Assembly: GCF_000374445.1 (NCBI RefSeq)
Contig: NZ_KB894413.1
Span: 1 to 64,000, forward strand
DNA length: 64,000 nucleotides
Source: Actinokineospora enzanensis DSM 44649
Lineage (GTDB): Bacteria; Actinomycetota; Actinomycetes; Mycobacteriales; Pseudonocardiaceae
Reading direction: 5' to 3'
Shown in pieces: positions 55,864-64,000 of this stretch (the first letter of the stretch is position 1; the number at the start of each line of letters is the position of its first letter). The translations under genes were made by a program, and so were the position numbers. The notes beneath the pieces are model-generated. The model was not told the DNA's origin and ran no database searches. It saw nothing but the letters and a program-made list of their open reading frames with translations.

Positions 55864-56652
55864 GTGACCCAGGCGAGCCCTGTCATCTCGACCCAGTCCG
55901 CTCCCGCGCACCCGCCCGCGATAACCCCGCCCGCGCGGCCGGGCAGGCGCGCCGAGGTGGACCTGGAGGTCGTCATCCCCGCCTACAACGAGGCCCGGCG
56001 GCTGCGCGCGTCGCTCGCCGCGACCGCCGACTACCTGGCGGACATGGCGTGGTCGTCGCGGATCGTGGTGGTGGACAACGGGAGCGCGGACGCGACCACG
56101 CGGGTGGCCAGAGCGGGCGGCACCCGGGTGCCGGTGGAGGTTGTCGGGTGCGCGATCGCGGGCAAGGGCGCGGCGGTGCGGCGCGGCATGATGACCAGCT
56201 CGGCACGGTATGTGGGGTTCGTGGACGCCGACCTGGCCACGCCGATCGAGGCGCTGGGCCCGGCGATGACCGCGCTGGCGGGCGGGGCGACGGCGGTGAT
56301 CGGGTCCCGGTACGCGGGCGGCGCGGCGATCGTGCGCAGGCAGCCGGTGACGCGGCGGTTGGGCGGCGCGGCGTTCCGGGCGTTGAGCAGACGGGCCGTG
56401 CCGGGTGTGTCGGACACCCAGTGCGGGTTCAAGTTCTTCGAGCGGACGGCCGTGCAGCGGGCGTTGGCGCAGTGCTCGGTCACCGGGTTCGCGTTCGACG
56501 TGGAGCTGTTGCGCCGGGTGCGGGCCGCGGGCGGCACGGTGGTGGAGCTGCCGGTGGCGTGGTCGGATGACGCGCGGTCGACGTTCCGGCCGCTGCACGA
56601 CGGCCTGCCCGCGTTCCGGGCCGCGTTGACGTTGTTGGCGGCGGACGCGTGA
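55864..56652 (+). CDS. GT2 glycosyltransferase, dolichyl-phosphate-glucosyltransferase-like
   Basis: A 262-residue GT-A fold enzyme: DLEVVIPAYNEARRLRASLA, VVVDNGSADATTRVA, and the metal-binding GFVDADLATPIEA (DAD). SDTQCGFKFFERTA is characteristic of the family that makes lipid-phosphate sugars (ALG5-like); the product here is probably a polyprenyl-phosphate-linked sugar donor used by the GT39-like protein at the end of the cluster. The GTG at 55864 follows GGGGGA; a longer start at 55753 is possible but not conserved. Its stop codon overlaps the next GTG. Confidence 0.9.
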   Translation: MTQASPVISTQSAPAHPPAITPPARPGRRAEVDLEVVIPAYNEARRLRASLAATADYLADMAWSSRIVVVDNGSADATTRVARAGGTRVPVEVVGCAIAGKGAAVRRGMMTSSARYVGFVDADLATPIEALGPAMTALAGGATAVIGSRYAGGAAIVRRQPVTRRLGGAAFRALSRRAVPGVSDTQCGFKFFERTAVQRALAQCSVTGFAFDVELLRRVRAAGGTVVELPVAWSDDARSTFRPLHDGLPAFRAALTLLAADA

Positions 56653-58073
56653 GCGCGGTGAGCGGGCCGCGGGCGTTGTCGGCGCTGCGCGGCAAGTCCG
56701 TGCTGATCCTGAACTGGCGCGATATCCGGCATCCGCAGGCGGGCGGCGCGGAGCTGTACGCGCACCAGGTCGCGCGGCGCTGGGTGGCGGCGGGCGTGAA
56801 GGTCACCTGGCTGACGTCGCGGCCGCCGGGGGCGAGCGCGCGCGAGGTGATCGACGGTGTGCAGGTGCTGCGCCGCGGTGGCACGTTCTCGGTCTACCCG
56901 GCGGCGGCCGCGGCGTTGCTGCGGTTCGGCGGGCTGTTCGACGCGGTGGTGGACTGCCAGAACGGGATCCCGTTCTTCGCGCCCGCATTCGTGCCGGGCT
57001 CGGCGGCGGTGGTGCAGGTCGTGCACCACGTGCACCAGGACCAGTTCGGGGTCCACTTCGGACGGTCGATGGCCGGGGTCGGGCGGTTCCTGGAGGGCCC
57101 GGCGAGCAGGCGCGTCTACGGCGAGCGGGCGATGGTGGCGGTGTCGCCGTCGACCCGGCGGGACATGCGCACCCGGCTGGGCGTGCGCGGGCCGGTGTTC
57201 GTGGTGCCGAATGGGAACGAGGCCGCGGTCGACCGCGCGGGCCCGCGCGATCCGGAGCCGACGCTCGTGCTGGTGAGCCGGTTGGTCGCGCACAAGCGGG
57301 TGGACCGGCTGGTGCGCGCGCTGCCGGAGGTGATCGAGGCGGTGCCGAACCTGCGGGTGGAGGTCATCGGCGACGGGCAGGCGCGGCGGGCGTTGGAGCT
57401 GCTGGTGGGCGAGCTGGGGCTGCGGTCGCGGGTCCGGTTGCGCGGCAGGCTGTCCGACGAGCGGCGGGACGAGCTGATGCGCCGGGCCTGGCTGACCACC
57501 TCGACCTCACAGGGCGAGGGCTGGGGCTGCACGGTGCTGGAGGCGGCTCGGTTCGGCGTGCCGTGCCTGGCGGTGGCGGCGGCGGGCATCGACGACTCGG
57601 TGCGGCATGGCCGGACCGGCTGGGTGGTGCCGGACCCGGACGCGCTGGCGGGCGGGCTGGTGGCGGCGCTGCGGCTGTTGGCCGACGACGGCACCGCGAC
57701 CCGGGTGTCCGCCGAGTGCCGGGCCTGGGCGTCCGCGTTCACCTGGGAGCGGAGCGCGGAGCTGCTGGCCGGGGTGCTCGGCGTGGAGATCGAGCGGCGG
57801 GCCCGGTCCGGGGCGAACCGGCGGTCGGCGCGATCGGACATGGCCACGGCGGTGCGATTCCGGGTGCCGCTGGACGTGCCCGCGCCGCACGGGCGGCTGA
57901 CCGACCAGGTGCGGGTCGTGGACGGGCTGGGCAGCGCGCTGCTGCACGGCTGCGACGAGCTGGACGCCGAGGCGGTGCTGGCGCGGTGGAACGTCGAGCC
58001 GATCAGTGTGGCGCTGGCGACCGAGGAGCAGCTGCTGACCGGCGTGGCGATGCCGACGGCGGTCAGCACGTGA
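56649..58073 (+). CDS. GT4 glycosyltransferase
   Basis: A 474-residue GT-B enzyme. The start KSVLILNWRDIRHPQAGGAE with ELYAHQVARRW, PNGNEAAVDRAGPRDPEPTL, and the EX7E motif EGWGCTVLE within GEGWGCTVLEAARFG identify retaining GT4 members that act on lipid-linked glycans. The C-terminal 90 residues (after about 385) are not part of the usual fold and may be a regulatory or linker extension. GTG at 56649 overlaps the GT2 stop codon, and its own stop codon overlaps the next start (GTGA), so the three are coupled. Confidence 0.9.
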   Translation: MSAVSGPRALSALRGKSVLILNWRDIRHPQAGGAELYAHQVARRWVAAGVKVTWLTSRPPGASAREVIDGVQVLRRGGTFSVYPAAAAALLRFGGLFDAVVDCQNGIPFFAPAFVPGSAAVVQVVHHVHQDQFGVHFGRSMAGVGRFLEGPASRRVYGERAMVAVSPSTRRDMRTRLGVRGPVFVVPNGNEAAVDRAGPRDPEPTLVLVSRLVAHKRVDRLVRALPEVIEAVPNLRVEVIGDGQARRALELLVGELGLRSRVRLRGRLSDERRDELMRRAWLTTSTSQGEGWGCTVLEAARFGVPCLAVAAAGIDDSVRHGRTGWVVPDPDALAGGLVAALRLLADDGTATRVSAECRAWASAFTWERSAELLAGVLGVEIERRARSGANRRSARSDMATAVRFRVPLDVPAPHGRLTDQVRVVDGLGSALLHGCDELDAEAVLARWNVEPISVALATEEQLLTGVAMPTAVST

Positions 58074-60565
58074 GGTCCGCGGACCTGTCCCGGGCGGGGT
58101 TGTTGGTGGCGGGCGCGACCGTGGTGGTGAGCCTGGTCAGCTATGCCTACGGGATCCTGCTCGCGCGGGTGTTGCCGGGCGCGGAGTACGCGGTGTTCGC
58201 GGCCGGGCAGACGTTGTTGTTGCTCGCGGGCACGGCTGCCACGGCCGCGATCCCGTGGGCGTTGGCCCGGGCCGTGCGCGCGCATCCGGCGGGGTCGTCC
58301 GGTCGGCGTTCCGCGCTCGCGTATGCGTTGAGCCTGGGGGTCGCGGGCGCGCTGCCTGCGGCGGTTGTGCTGGGTGGGGTGACGGCGTTGTACGCGCCCG
58401 CGCCTGCTGTCGTGGCCACGGCTGTTGCGGCAGCGGCGATCGTGGTGTCCGGCTGTGCGGTCGGTTGGCTGCAAGGGGAAGGACGGTTCGCTCGGCTGGC
58501 GGGGCTGCGCGTGGCCGAGGTGGTGGTCCGGGTCGGGGTGGGCGCGGGGGCGGTGGTCGCGGGGTGGGGTGCGGCGGGCGCGCTGGGCGCGTTCCTCGTG
58601 GGCTCGGCTGTGTTACTGGTCGGGGGGTTCGCGGCGGTGGCGGCGAACGGGCGCGCGTGGCGGGACCTGTCGTGGCGGCCGTCGGCGTTGCGGGATCGGC
58701 ACCGCTGGGCGGAGACGGCGGGGCTGACGGCGGTGCAGGGTCTGTTGGGGGCGTTGACCGCGACCGACATCGTGCTCGCCCCGGTGCTCGCGGGCGCGGG
58801 TCCCGACACGGCGGCGTTCCAGCTCGCGGCGACGCTCGGCCGCGCGCCGTTGTTCGTGGCGACCGCGTTGGCCGTGGTGTTGTTCCCCCGGTTGATCGAG
58901 CCGGGCGCGGGTAGGGCTGTGCGGGAGACGCTGGCCACCTACGGCTGGTTGGTGTTGCCTGCGGTGGCAGTGTTGGTGACGGCGCCGGTGAAGGTGCTGG
59001 ATCTGGTGGTGCCGCCGCATTTGATGGACGCGGTGCGGCTGGTTCCGTTCACGGCGGTGGCGGGGCTGGGGTTCGGTGTGGTGGCGTTGGCGGCCACTGT
59101 GTTGCAGGCGGAATCGGCTTACCGGCGTGCTTCCGCCGCGTTGTCCGGTGGTATTGCCCTGTTGGTGATAGGGCTGGTGGTCGGGTGGGTCGTGGGTGGT
59201 GTCACGGGACTGACCGTGGGCGGTTGCGGTGGTGGGGTGGCGGCGGCCGCGTTGCTCGCGCGGCAGGTACGGCTGCCCTGGGGTGCGTTGGCCGGTCCGG
59301 TGCCGGCGACCGTGGTCGCCGGACTCGGTTTGTGGGCAACGGAACGCTGGCCGGTCGTGTGGTCCGCGATTGCTGTCCTGTTCGGACTTGCCGCTGTCTG
59401 GCGGCTGCGCGGTGCGCGGCGGCACGCGGCGGGTGAACGGCTGCGGGTGTTGCATCTCGGTTTCGAGGACCCGGCGTCGCCGGGCTCGGGTGGTGGCGCG
59501 GTGCGTACGCATGAGATGAACCGCAGGCTTGCCCGTGACCATGACATCACCGTGCTCACGACTCGTTGGCCGGGTTGTGTCGACCGGGTCGAGGACGGTG
59601 TGCGGTATGAGCATGTCGGTATCGGCAAAGGGAAGTCCTACCTGGGCCGCATAGTCGGCTACGCGGTGGTGCTGCCGTTCGTCTCGCGCCGCTATGAGGC
59701 AGACCTGGTGGTGGAGGACTTCTTCGCGCCCATCTCGTCCATGGCCGCCCCGCTCTGGACGGGGAGGCCGACGGTGGGCATGGTGCAGTGGCTCAACGCG
59801 CGGGAGAAAGCGCGACAGTATCGGCTGCCGTTCCATCTGGTGGAGAGCGCGGGCGTGCGCACCCATCGGCGGCTGGTGACCGTGTCGCAGGGCATCGCCG
59901 AGCGGTTGCGCGGGATGAACGCCGCCGCCCGCGTGGACGTGGTCGCCAACGGCGTCGACGCGGCCGCGTTCGAGGTGCGTGAGCCGCGCGGCGCGGATGT
60001 CGTGTTCGTGGGGCGGCTGGAGGTCGCGCAGAAGGGGCTGGACCTGCTGCTGGACGCGTTCGCCCAGGTCGTCGACCGGATGCCGGGCGCGCTGGTGCTG
60101 GCCGGGACGGGCCCGGACGAGCAGCGGCTGCGGGCGCGGGCGGGCGAGCTGGGGATCGCCGACCGGGTGCGGTTCGCGGGCTGGGTCGCGGGCGCCGACA
60201 AGCACCGGCTGGTCGCGGCCGCGCGGGTGGCGGCGGTGCCGTCCCGGTTCGAGACGTTCGGCATGGTCGCGGTGGAGGCCGCCGCGTGCGGCACGCCGGT
60301 GGTGGCGTTCGACATCGACTGCCTGCGCGAGGTCGTGCCGGAGCAGGTCGGGGTGCGGGTGCCCGCGTTCGACGTCGCGGCGTACGGCCGGGCCATGGCG
60401 GACCTGGCGGCGGATCCGGCCGAGGTGGGGCGGATGGGCGGGCGCGGGCGGGAGTTCGCCCGCGCGTTCTCCTGGGACCGGCTGGTCCGGGCGCAGGAAC
60501 GGGCTTACCTGGACGCGGTCCGGGACTGGCAGGAGGTGGCAGGTGCTGGGCACCGGCGGGATTGA
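58070..60565 (+). CDS. Fusion of a Wzx/MATE-type flippase with a GT4 glycosyltransferase
   Basis: An 831-residue fusion. Residues 1-445 are about 12-14 membrane helices of the MOP/polysaccharide-exporter type (GLLVAGATVVVSLVSYAYG, then ATLGRAPLFVATALAVVLFP). After a basic linker near 450, residues about 455-825 are a complete GT4 glycosyltransferase: LRVLHLGFEDPASPGSGGGA, VQWLNAREKARQYRLPFHL, VFVGRLEVAQKGLDLLLDAF, and the EX7E motif within RFETFGMVAVEAAACG. The sequence through the joint is continuous with no stop codon. GTG at 58070 overlaps the preceding stop codon. It probably couples transfer of a sugar to lipid-linked substrate with its flipping. Confidence 0.9.
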   Translation: MRSADLSRAGLLVAGATVVVSLVSYAYGILLARVLPGAEYAVFAAGQTLLLLAGTAATAAIPWALARAVRAHPAGSSGRRSALAYALSLGVAGALPAAVVLGGVTALYAPAPAVVATAVAAAAIVVSGCAVGWLQGEGRFARLAGLRVAEVVVRVGVGAGAVVAGWGAAGALGAFLVGSAVLLVGGFAAVAANGRAWRDLSWRPSALRDRHRWAETAGLTAVQGLLGALTATDIVLAPVLAGAGPDTAAFQLAATLGRAPLFVATALAVVLFPRLIEPGAGRAVRETLATYGWLVLPAVAVLVTAPVKVLDLVVPPHLMDAVRLVPFTAVAGLGFGVVALAATVLQAESAYRRASAALSGGIALLVIGLVVGWVVGGVTGLTVGGCGGGVAAAALLARQVRLPWGALAGPVPATVVAGLGLWATERWPVVWSAIAVLFGLAAVWRLRGARRHAAGERLRVLHLGFEDPASPGSGGGAVRTHEMNRRLARDHDITVLTTRWPGCVDRVEDGVRYEHVGIGKGKSYLGRIVGYAVVLPFVSRRYEADLVVEDFFAPISSMAAPLWTGRPTVGMVQWLNAREKARQYRLPFHLVESAGVRTHRRLVTVSQGIAERLRGMNAAARVDVVANGVDAAAFEVREPRGADVVFVGRLEVAQKGLDLLLDAFAQVVDRMPGALVLAGTGPDEQRLRARAGELGIADRVRFAGWVAGADKHRLVAAARVAAVPSRFETFGMVAVEAAACGTPVVAFDIDCLREVVPEQVGVRVPAFDVAAYGRAMADLAADPAEVGRMGGRGREFARAFSWDRLVRAQERAYLDAVRDWQEVAGAGHRRD

Positions 60566-61319
60566 CGAGGACACGCGGCGACGGCTGTGGGCGGAGGGGT
60601 TCCTGGCGTTGCCGGACCTGTTCACGCCCGCAGAGGTCGACGAGGTGGCGCGCGAGCTGGACGGGTTGTTCGACCGGTTCGACGAGCTGCCCCGGACGAG
60701 TGTGCTGGACCTGGGCGCGACGGCGGGCGAGTTCGGCTCGGACGTGCCGGAGATCCTCTATCCGTCGGTTCTCTCTCCCGCGTTGCGTAGAACGGCGGTG
60801 TTCCGGCGGGGGCGTGCGCTCGCACGGCAGGTACTGGGGCCGGGGACGTGGTTCCGGTTCGACCACAGCATCCGCAAACCGCCGGGTTGTTCCTACGAGA
60901 CGGTGTGGCACCAGGACCGTGTGCACAAACGGTCCGGCCTGCCCGAGCGGCGGTTGAACATCTGGATCCCGACCGGTCCTGTCACTGCCGAGGACGGGTG
61001 CATGCGGTATGTGCCGCGCAGCCATCTCGGTGGGGTACTCCCCCACGAGCCGGTGCCCGGTAGGCGTGGTGCGTTGCGGACCGTGGGTGTGGTCGAGGGG
61101 TCCGCAGTGGATGTACCACTGCCGTTGGGCGGTGCGGCGCTGCATCTGTTCGAGACCGTGCACAGCGCACACCCCAACCGTGGGCAGTCCACCCGCACGG
61201 CCTGGATTCTCCAGTTCACCCAGCCACGGACAGTGCTACCGACCGCCTCGCTCGTGCATCGCGCGATCCATTTCGGACAGACCAGGGCCTGGCGCAAGGC
61301 CGAGGGGAGCACTTCTTGA
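60543..61319 (+). CDS. Phytanoyl-CoA dioxygenase-like Fe(II)/2-oxoglutarate enzyme
   Basis: A 258-residue PhyH-type double-stranded beta-helix oxygenase. The iron ligands appear to be His123 and Asp125 in VWHQDRVHKR with the distal His in LHLFETVHSAHPN (His207 or His210), and the 2-oxoglutarate Arg218 in STRTAW. RWLNIW-like sequence RRLNIWIPTGPVTAEDGCM is typical. The substrate is unknown; in a glycan cluster it may hydroxylate a sugar or lipid. GTG at 60543, with GGAGG six bases upstream, overlaps the fusion gene by 23 bases. Unusual for a surface-glycan operon. Confidence 0.85.
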   Translation: MLGTGGIDEDTRRRLWAEGFLALPDLFTPAEVDEVARELDGLFDRFDELPRTSVLDLGATAGEFGSDVPEILYPSVLSPALRRTAVFRRGRALARQVLGPGTWFRFDHSIRKPPGCSYETVWHQDRVHKRSGLPERRLNIWIPTGPVTAEDGCMRYVPRSHLGGVLPHEPVPGRRGALRTVGVVEGSAVDVPLPLGGAALHLFETVHSAHPNRGQSTRTAWILQFTQPRTVLPTASLVHRAIHFGQTRAWRKAEGSTS

Positions 61320-62350
61320 TGGGAATCGGCACCGGGGACCAGACGAGTGCTGCCACCATCCGCGCCCAGTTGAGCGGGTTGGGTGCCCGCCGGGTGCTGG
61401 TGGTCGGCAACTTCGGCAACGGCAACACCGGTGACGAGGCACTGCTGGCGCGCGCGCTCGGCGAGCTGCCCGTGGGGACCGAGGTGAGCGTGCTGTCGCG
61501 CAACCCCAGGCTGGTGGAGTGGACGCACGTGGTGCCCGCCCGTCCGATGACCGCCTTGTCGTTCGCGGCCGGGTTGCGCTGGTGCGACGCGGTGCTGGTG
61601 ATCGGCGGCGGCATGTTCGGCGCGGGCCTGCCGCCGCTGGTCCGGCTGCTGCCCCGGGTGATCGACGCGGCCGAGGCGGCGGGCAGGGCGACCACCTACC
61701 TGGCGATCGGCGTCTATCCCGGGACGCCCGCGCGGGTGCTGGGCCGGTTGCGCGCGGCCGCGCTGGGCGGGCGGGTGACCGTGCGGGACGCGTTGTCGGC
61801 CCGGACGTTGGGCGTGAACGTGCCCGATGTCGGCGATCTCGCGCTGGGGCTGCGGCCGGAACCTGCCGAACCGGCGGAGCAAACGCTTGCGGCAGCCGGG
61901 GTCCCGCTCGACGCGCCCCTGCTGCTGCTCTCGCTGAAGGCCCTGCCCGACGCCGAACGAATGGCAGAGCTGCGGGACACCTGCGTGCTGGCGACGCGCG
62001 CGTGGCGTGATCGCGGCGGCACGGTGGCGGCGCTGGCCCTGTCCACGCACGCCGACTACGGGCTCGGCCTGACGCACCGGGACGCCGCGCTCGCGGCTGA
62101 TCTCGGGATCGGGTTGCCGGTGGTGGGTCCGCAGCTGCCGCCCGCGCTGGCCAAGGCCGTCGTCGGACGGGCCGCCGGGATGCTCGGGTTGCGGCTGCAC
62201 GCGCTGGTGTTCGCGGTGGGGATGGGTGTGCCGTGCGCGGGGTTCGACTGGGAGGAGAAATCGCGGGCGTTCCTCGCCGAACGGGGTGGGACCGTGCTCG
62301 GTTCCGCCGCCGAGTGGGTGGACACAACGTTCGCGGGGGTACCCGCGTGA
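61319..62350 (+). CDS. Polysaccharide pyruvyl-transferase-family protein
   Basis: A 343-residue protein with RRVLVVGNFGNGNTGDEALL, VLVIGGGMFGAG, the middle VTVRDALSARTLG and LGLRLHALVFAVGMGVPCAG; these match the WcaK/CsaB (pyruvyl transferase) family, which adds ketal pyruvate to glycans or, in CsaB, anchors surface-layer proteins. Transferase activity is family-level inference. ATG at 61319 overlaps the dioxygenase stop codon (TGATG) and has GGGGAG upstream; an in-frame TTG three bases earlier is possible. It overlaps the next gene by four bases. Confidence 0.88.
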   Translation: MGIGTGDQTSAATIRAQLSGLGARRVLVVGNFGNGNTGDEALLARALGELPVGTEVSVLSRNPRLVEWTHVVPARPMTALSFAAGLRWCDAVLVIGGGMFGAGLPPLVRLLPRVIDAAEAAGRATTYLAIGVYPGTPARVLGRLRAAALGGRVTVRDALSARTLGVNVPDVGDLALGLRPEPAEPAEQTLAAAGVPLDAPLLLLSLKALPDAERMAELRDTCVLATRAWRDRGGTVAALALSTHADYGLGLTHRDAALAADLGIGLPVVGPQLPPALAKAVVGRAAGMLGLRLHALVFAVGMGVPCAGFDWEEKSRAFLAERGGTVLGSAAEWVDTTFAGVPA

Positions 62351-63885
62351 TCGCGGTACGAGACCGGCTCCAACCGGTGCGGTGGACACGGGACAAGACC
62401 GTCGCAGTGGGAGCGGCGGTCGCGGGGCTGGCGCTGCTGCTGCGCGTGTGGGGACTGACGACGGCCAACGAGCTGTTCATCGACGAGGTCACCTACTCCC
62501 GGCTGGCCCTGTCGGTGAGCCGAGGCGAGTGGCCGAACCTCGCCGGGCAACCGTTCTACCTGCACCCGCCGCTCACGTTCTGGCTCAACGGCGCCATGAT
62601 CGACCTGTTCGGCCTCTCACCCGACCCGACCGAGCTGGTCTATCAGCTGCGTTGGGTCAACGCGCTGCTCGGCGTCGCGATGGTCGCGCTCGGGTACGCG
62701 CTGCTGGTGCGCACGACCTCGCCGGGCGTGGCGGTTGCGGGCGCGGTGGTACTGGCCGCCGACCCGTTCGTGCTGCGCATCGACAGCCGGGTCATGTTGG
62801 AGACGCCCGCGTTCGCGCTGATCCTCGCCGGTTGGCTCTGTCTGCTGGTGGGGCTGGAACGGCGGCGGTGGCTGCTCGGGGTGGGTGGGGTGCTGCTGGG
62901 ATTGGCGGTGTTGAGCAAGGACGTGGCGGCGGTGCCCGCGTTGCTGCCGGTTCTGCTCGCGGTCCTGTGGCGGAAGACGATCCCGGTCCGTCAGGCGGGG
63001 ATCATCGTCGGCGCCGCCGTACTGCCCTACTTCGGTTATGTCCTGGCTCTGACTATCGCGGGACGGCTGCCGGGCTGGTGGCACCACAAGATCGGCGGCC
63101 TGCGGCGGATGGCGGGTCTGGACCAGGTCTCCGGGTTCAACGCGGCACACTCACCGGGACTGATGGAGACCCTGCTGAGCCAACTGTCCCGATTCGGCAC
63201 CTCGTATGTGCTGCTCGGGCTCGCGGTCCCGGCCGGTCTGTTGGCGTTGCGGTCCGCGCGGGTCGATCGTCGGCTGATCGGACTCGTCGCGTCGGTGATG
63301 GGGTTCCTGGGTCTGTTCGCGCTGGCGTTCGGCACGCTGGAGGAACAGATGGGCTACTTCGTCGTCGTGCCGGGCGTGTTGGCGTCGGGGATCGTCTATG
63401 TGGAACTGCCGGTGCGGTTGACGCGGTGGCGTCCCGCCGTGAGTGGGGCGGCCGCGCTGCTGCTCGTGGGCGGGTTGTCGTTCGCGATCCACGCGCGCGG
63501 GGTGACCGACAACGGCTACCAGCGTGCTCGCGAGTTCCTGGACACGCAGGTCCCGCACGGCTCCCGCGTCGGACTGACCACACCGACCGCACAGTTCGCA
63601 CTGCACTCGGGAGAGGGGAACAACCTGCGCGTGGGCACGTGGACATCCCTGGGCGCGTTGCACAAGTTCTGCGCCGATTACGTACTCACGCAAAGCCGCC
63701 CGCTCAGTCTCGGTTACGGCTACGCCTCTCCCGACCTGCTGCCCTGGCTCGACGCGCACGCCGAACGGGTATTCACCGCCACCGGGCCGAGCGGCGGCGA
63801 CACGGTGGTGTGGAAGCTGGACCCCGCAGAGCTGGACAGGGCGGTGCGAGCCGGTCAGCTGATCCCGGAGGTCGTGGCGCCCTGA
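62347..63885 (+). CDS. GT39/ArnT-like membrane glycosyltransferase
   Basis: A 512-residue protein with about 11-13 membrane helices and a short soluble C-terminal part. ELFIDEVTYSRLALSVSRGE carries the acidic pair in the first outer loop expected of GT39/GT83-type enzymes, and YLHPPLTFWLNGAMIDLFG is also typical. These use polyprenyl-phosphate sugars made by a GT2 like the first gene of the cluster and act outside the membrane. GTG at 62347 overlaps the upstream stop codon. Ends 30 bases into a convergent gene. Sugar and acceptor unknown. Confidence 0.87.
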   Translation: MIAVRDRLQPVRWTRDKTVAVGAAVAGLALLLRVWGLTTANELFIDEVTYSRLALSVSRGEWPNLAGQPFYLHPPLTFWLNGAMIDLFGLSPDPTELVYQLRWVNALLGVAMVALGYALLVRTTSPGVAVAGAVVLAADPFVLRIDSRVMLETPAFALILAGWLCLLVGLERRRWLLGVGGVLLGLAVLSKDVAAVPALLPVLLAVLWRKTIPVRQAGIIVGAAVLPYFGYVLALTIAGRLPGWWHHKIGGLRRMAGLDQVSGFNAAHSPGLMETLLSQLSRFGTSYVLLGLAVPAGLLALRSARVDRRLIGLVASVMGFLGLFALAFGTLEEQMGYFVVVPGVLASGIVYVELPVRLTRWRPAVSGAAALLLVGGLSFAIHARGVTDNGYQRAREFLDTQVPHGSRVGLTTPTAQFALHSGEGNNLRVGTWTSLGALHKFCADYVLTQSRPLSLGYGYASPDLLPWLDAHAERVFTATGPSGGDTVVWKLDPAELDRAVRAGQLIPEVVAP

Positions 63886-64000
63886 ACCTGCCGCAGGAAG
63901 TCCTCTATCCGCCGCTCGCGCGCGAACCCGGGCCGGTAGTGGGCACGGTCCAACGGGATCACCTTGTCGCCGACGGTGATCGCCGGGTAACGGTAGACAG
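63855..64000 (-). CDS. Unidentified gene, C-terminal end only
   Basis: Read leftward from the window edge: VYRYPAITVGDKVIPLD, then RAHYRPGFARERRIEDFLRQ, ending with a stop codon at 63855-63857. The last 31 bases overlap the convergent GT39-like gene. Codon use and continuity look coding. No family can be assigned from 48 residues. It may belong to the glycan cluster but runs the other way. Confidence 0.65.
   Translation of the reverse strand, partial: VYRYPAITVGDKVIPLDRAHYRPGFARERRIEDFLRQVQGATTSGIS

Noticed and set aside
57116-60625. Very long open frames on the minus strand opposite the glycan cluster
   Set aside because: They mirror the high-GC codon pattern of the real plus-strand genes, contain no domain and have no ribosome binding site; the plus-strand genes have complete catalytic motifs.

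Overview
The window is very GC-rich with dense, short-spaced genes, many GTG/TTG starts and strong GGAGG-type ribosome binding sites. Two Lsr2 proteins, a FasR-fabD-fabH-acpP-fabF locus, an AceE of actinobacterial type and DUF3052/DUF3145/DUF3817 proteins place it in an actinomycete chromosome. The style fits Pseudonocardiaceae (Actinokineospora, Saccharothrix, Lentzea or similar); family level is inference.

Layout. 1-0.6 kb: a broken IS30-type transposase and a 9-bp tandem repeat. 0.6-9.3 kb: an SCO6745-type protein, a thiamine-binding-like protein, a MarR regulator, a DUF3817 protein, an ABC-2 exporter, then acyl-CoA genes (meaB, thiolase, divergent mce) and a peptide transporter. 9.6-22.3 kb: ccr, a DivIVA-like coiled coil, two alpha/beta hydrolases, a stress protein, cobT, ilvE, a permease-like protein and pepA, ending in an unusual 169-bp hairpin. 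22.5-33.6 kb: the lipoate/2-oxoacid dehydrogenase block (lpd, two-lipoyl E2, lipB, lipA), interrupted between lipB and lipA by a tandem family of unknown membrane proteins with decayed copies. 33.8-39.2 kb: a secreted serine protease, then a less GC-rich accessory stretch (DUF6236-like protein, pentapeptide-repeat membrane protein, Lsr2) ending at tRNA-Val. 39.2-52.7 kb: peroxiredoxin, DUF3052, aceE, pnuC, fasR and the type II fatty acid operon, plus DUF3145 and two envelope-type proteins. 52.7-54.1 kb: a gene-poor 1.4 kb with repeated promoter-like elements leading into a second lsr2. 55.9-63.9 kb: a tightly overlapping surface-glycan cluster (GT2, GT4, a flippase fused to a GT4, a PhyH-type dioxygenase, a pyruvyl-transferase-like protein and a GT39-like membrane glycosyltransferase), followed by the end of a convergent unidentified gene.

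How it works together. Much of the window is one metabolic theme: making and using acyl-CoA. AceE, the E2 and Lpd make acetyl-CoA and depend on LipA/LipB for lipoate; FabD/H/F and ACP, controlled by FasR, build fatty acids; Ccr, MeaB, Mce, thiolase and IlvE connect to C4/C5 extender units, propionate and branched-chain precursors; CobT supports the B12 needed for methylmalonyl-CoA mutase. Four intergenic regions in this set share a TTAC-N6-GTAA palindrome, suggesting common control by an unidentified regulator.

Most unusual: (i) a dispersed intergenic element pairing DnaA-box-like sites with a promoter-like signal at a constant 16-bp spacing, five copies, three of them upstream of lsr2; (ii) the 169-bp hairpin whose arm differences are almost all silent as G-U pairs in only one strand's RNA; (iii) the flippase-glycosyltransferase fusion; (iv) the decaying GFPGYP paralogue array between lipB and lipA.
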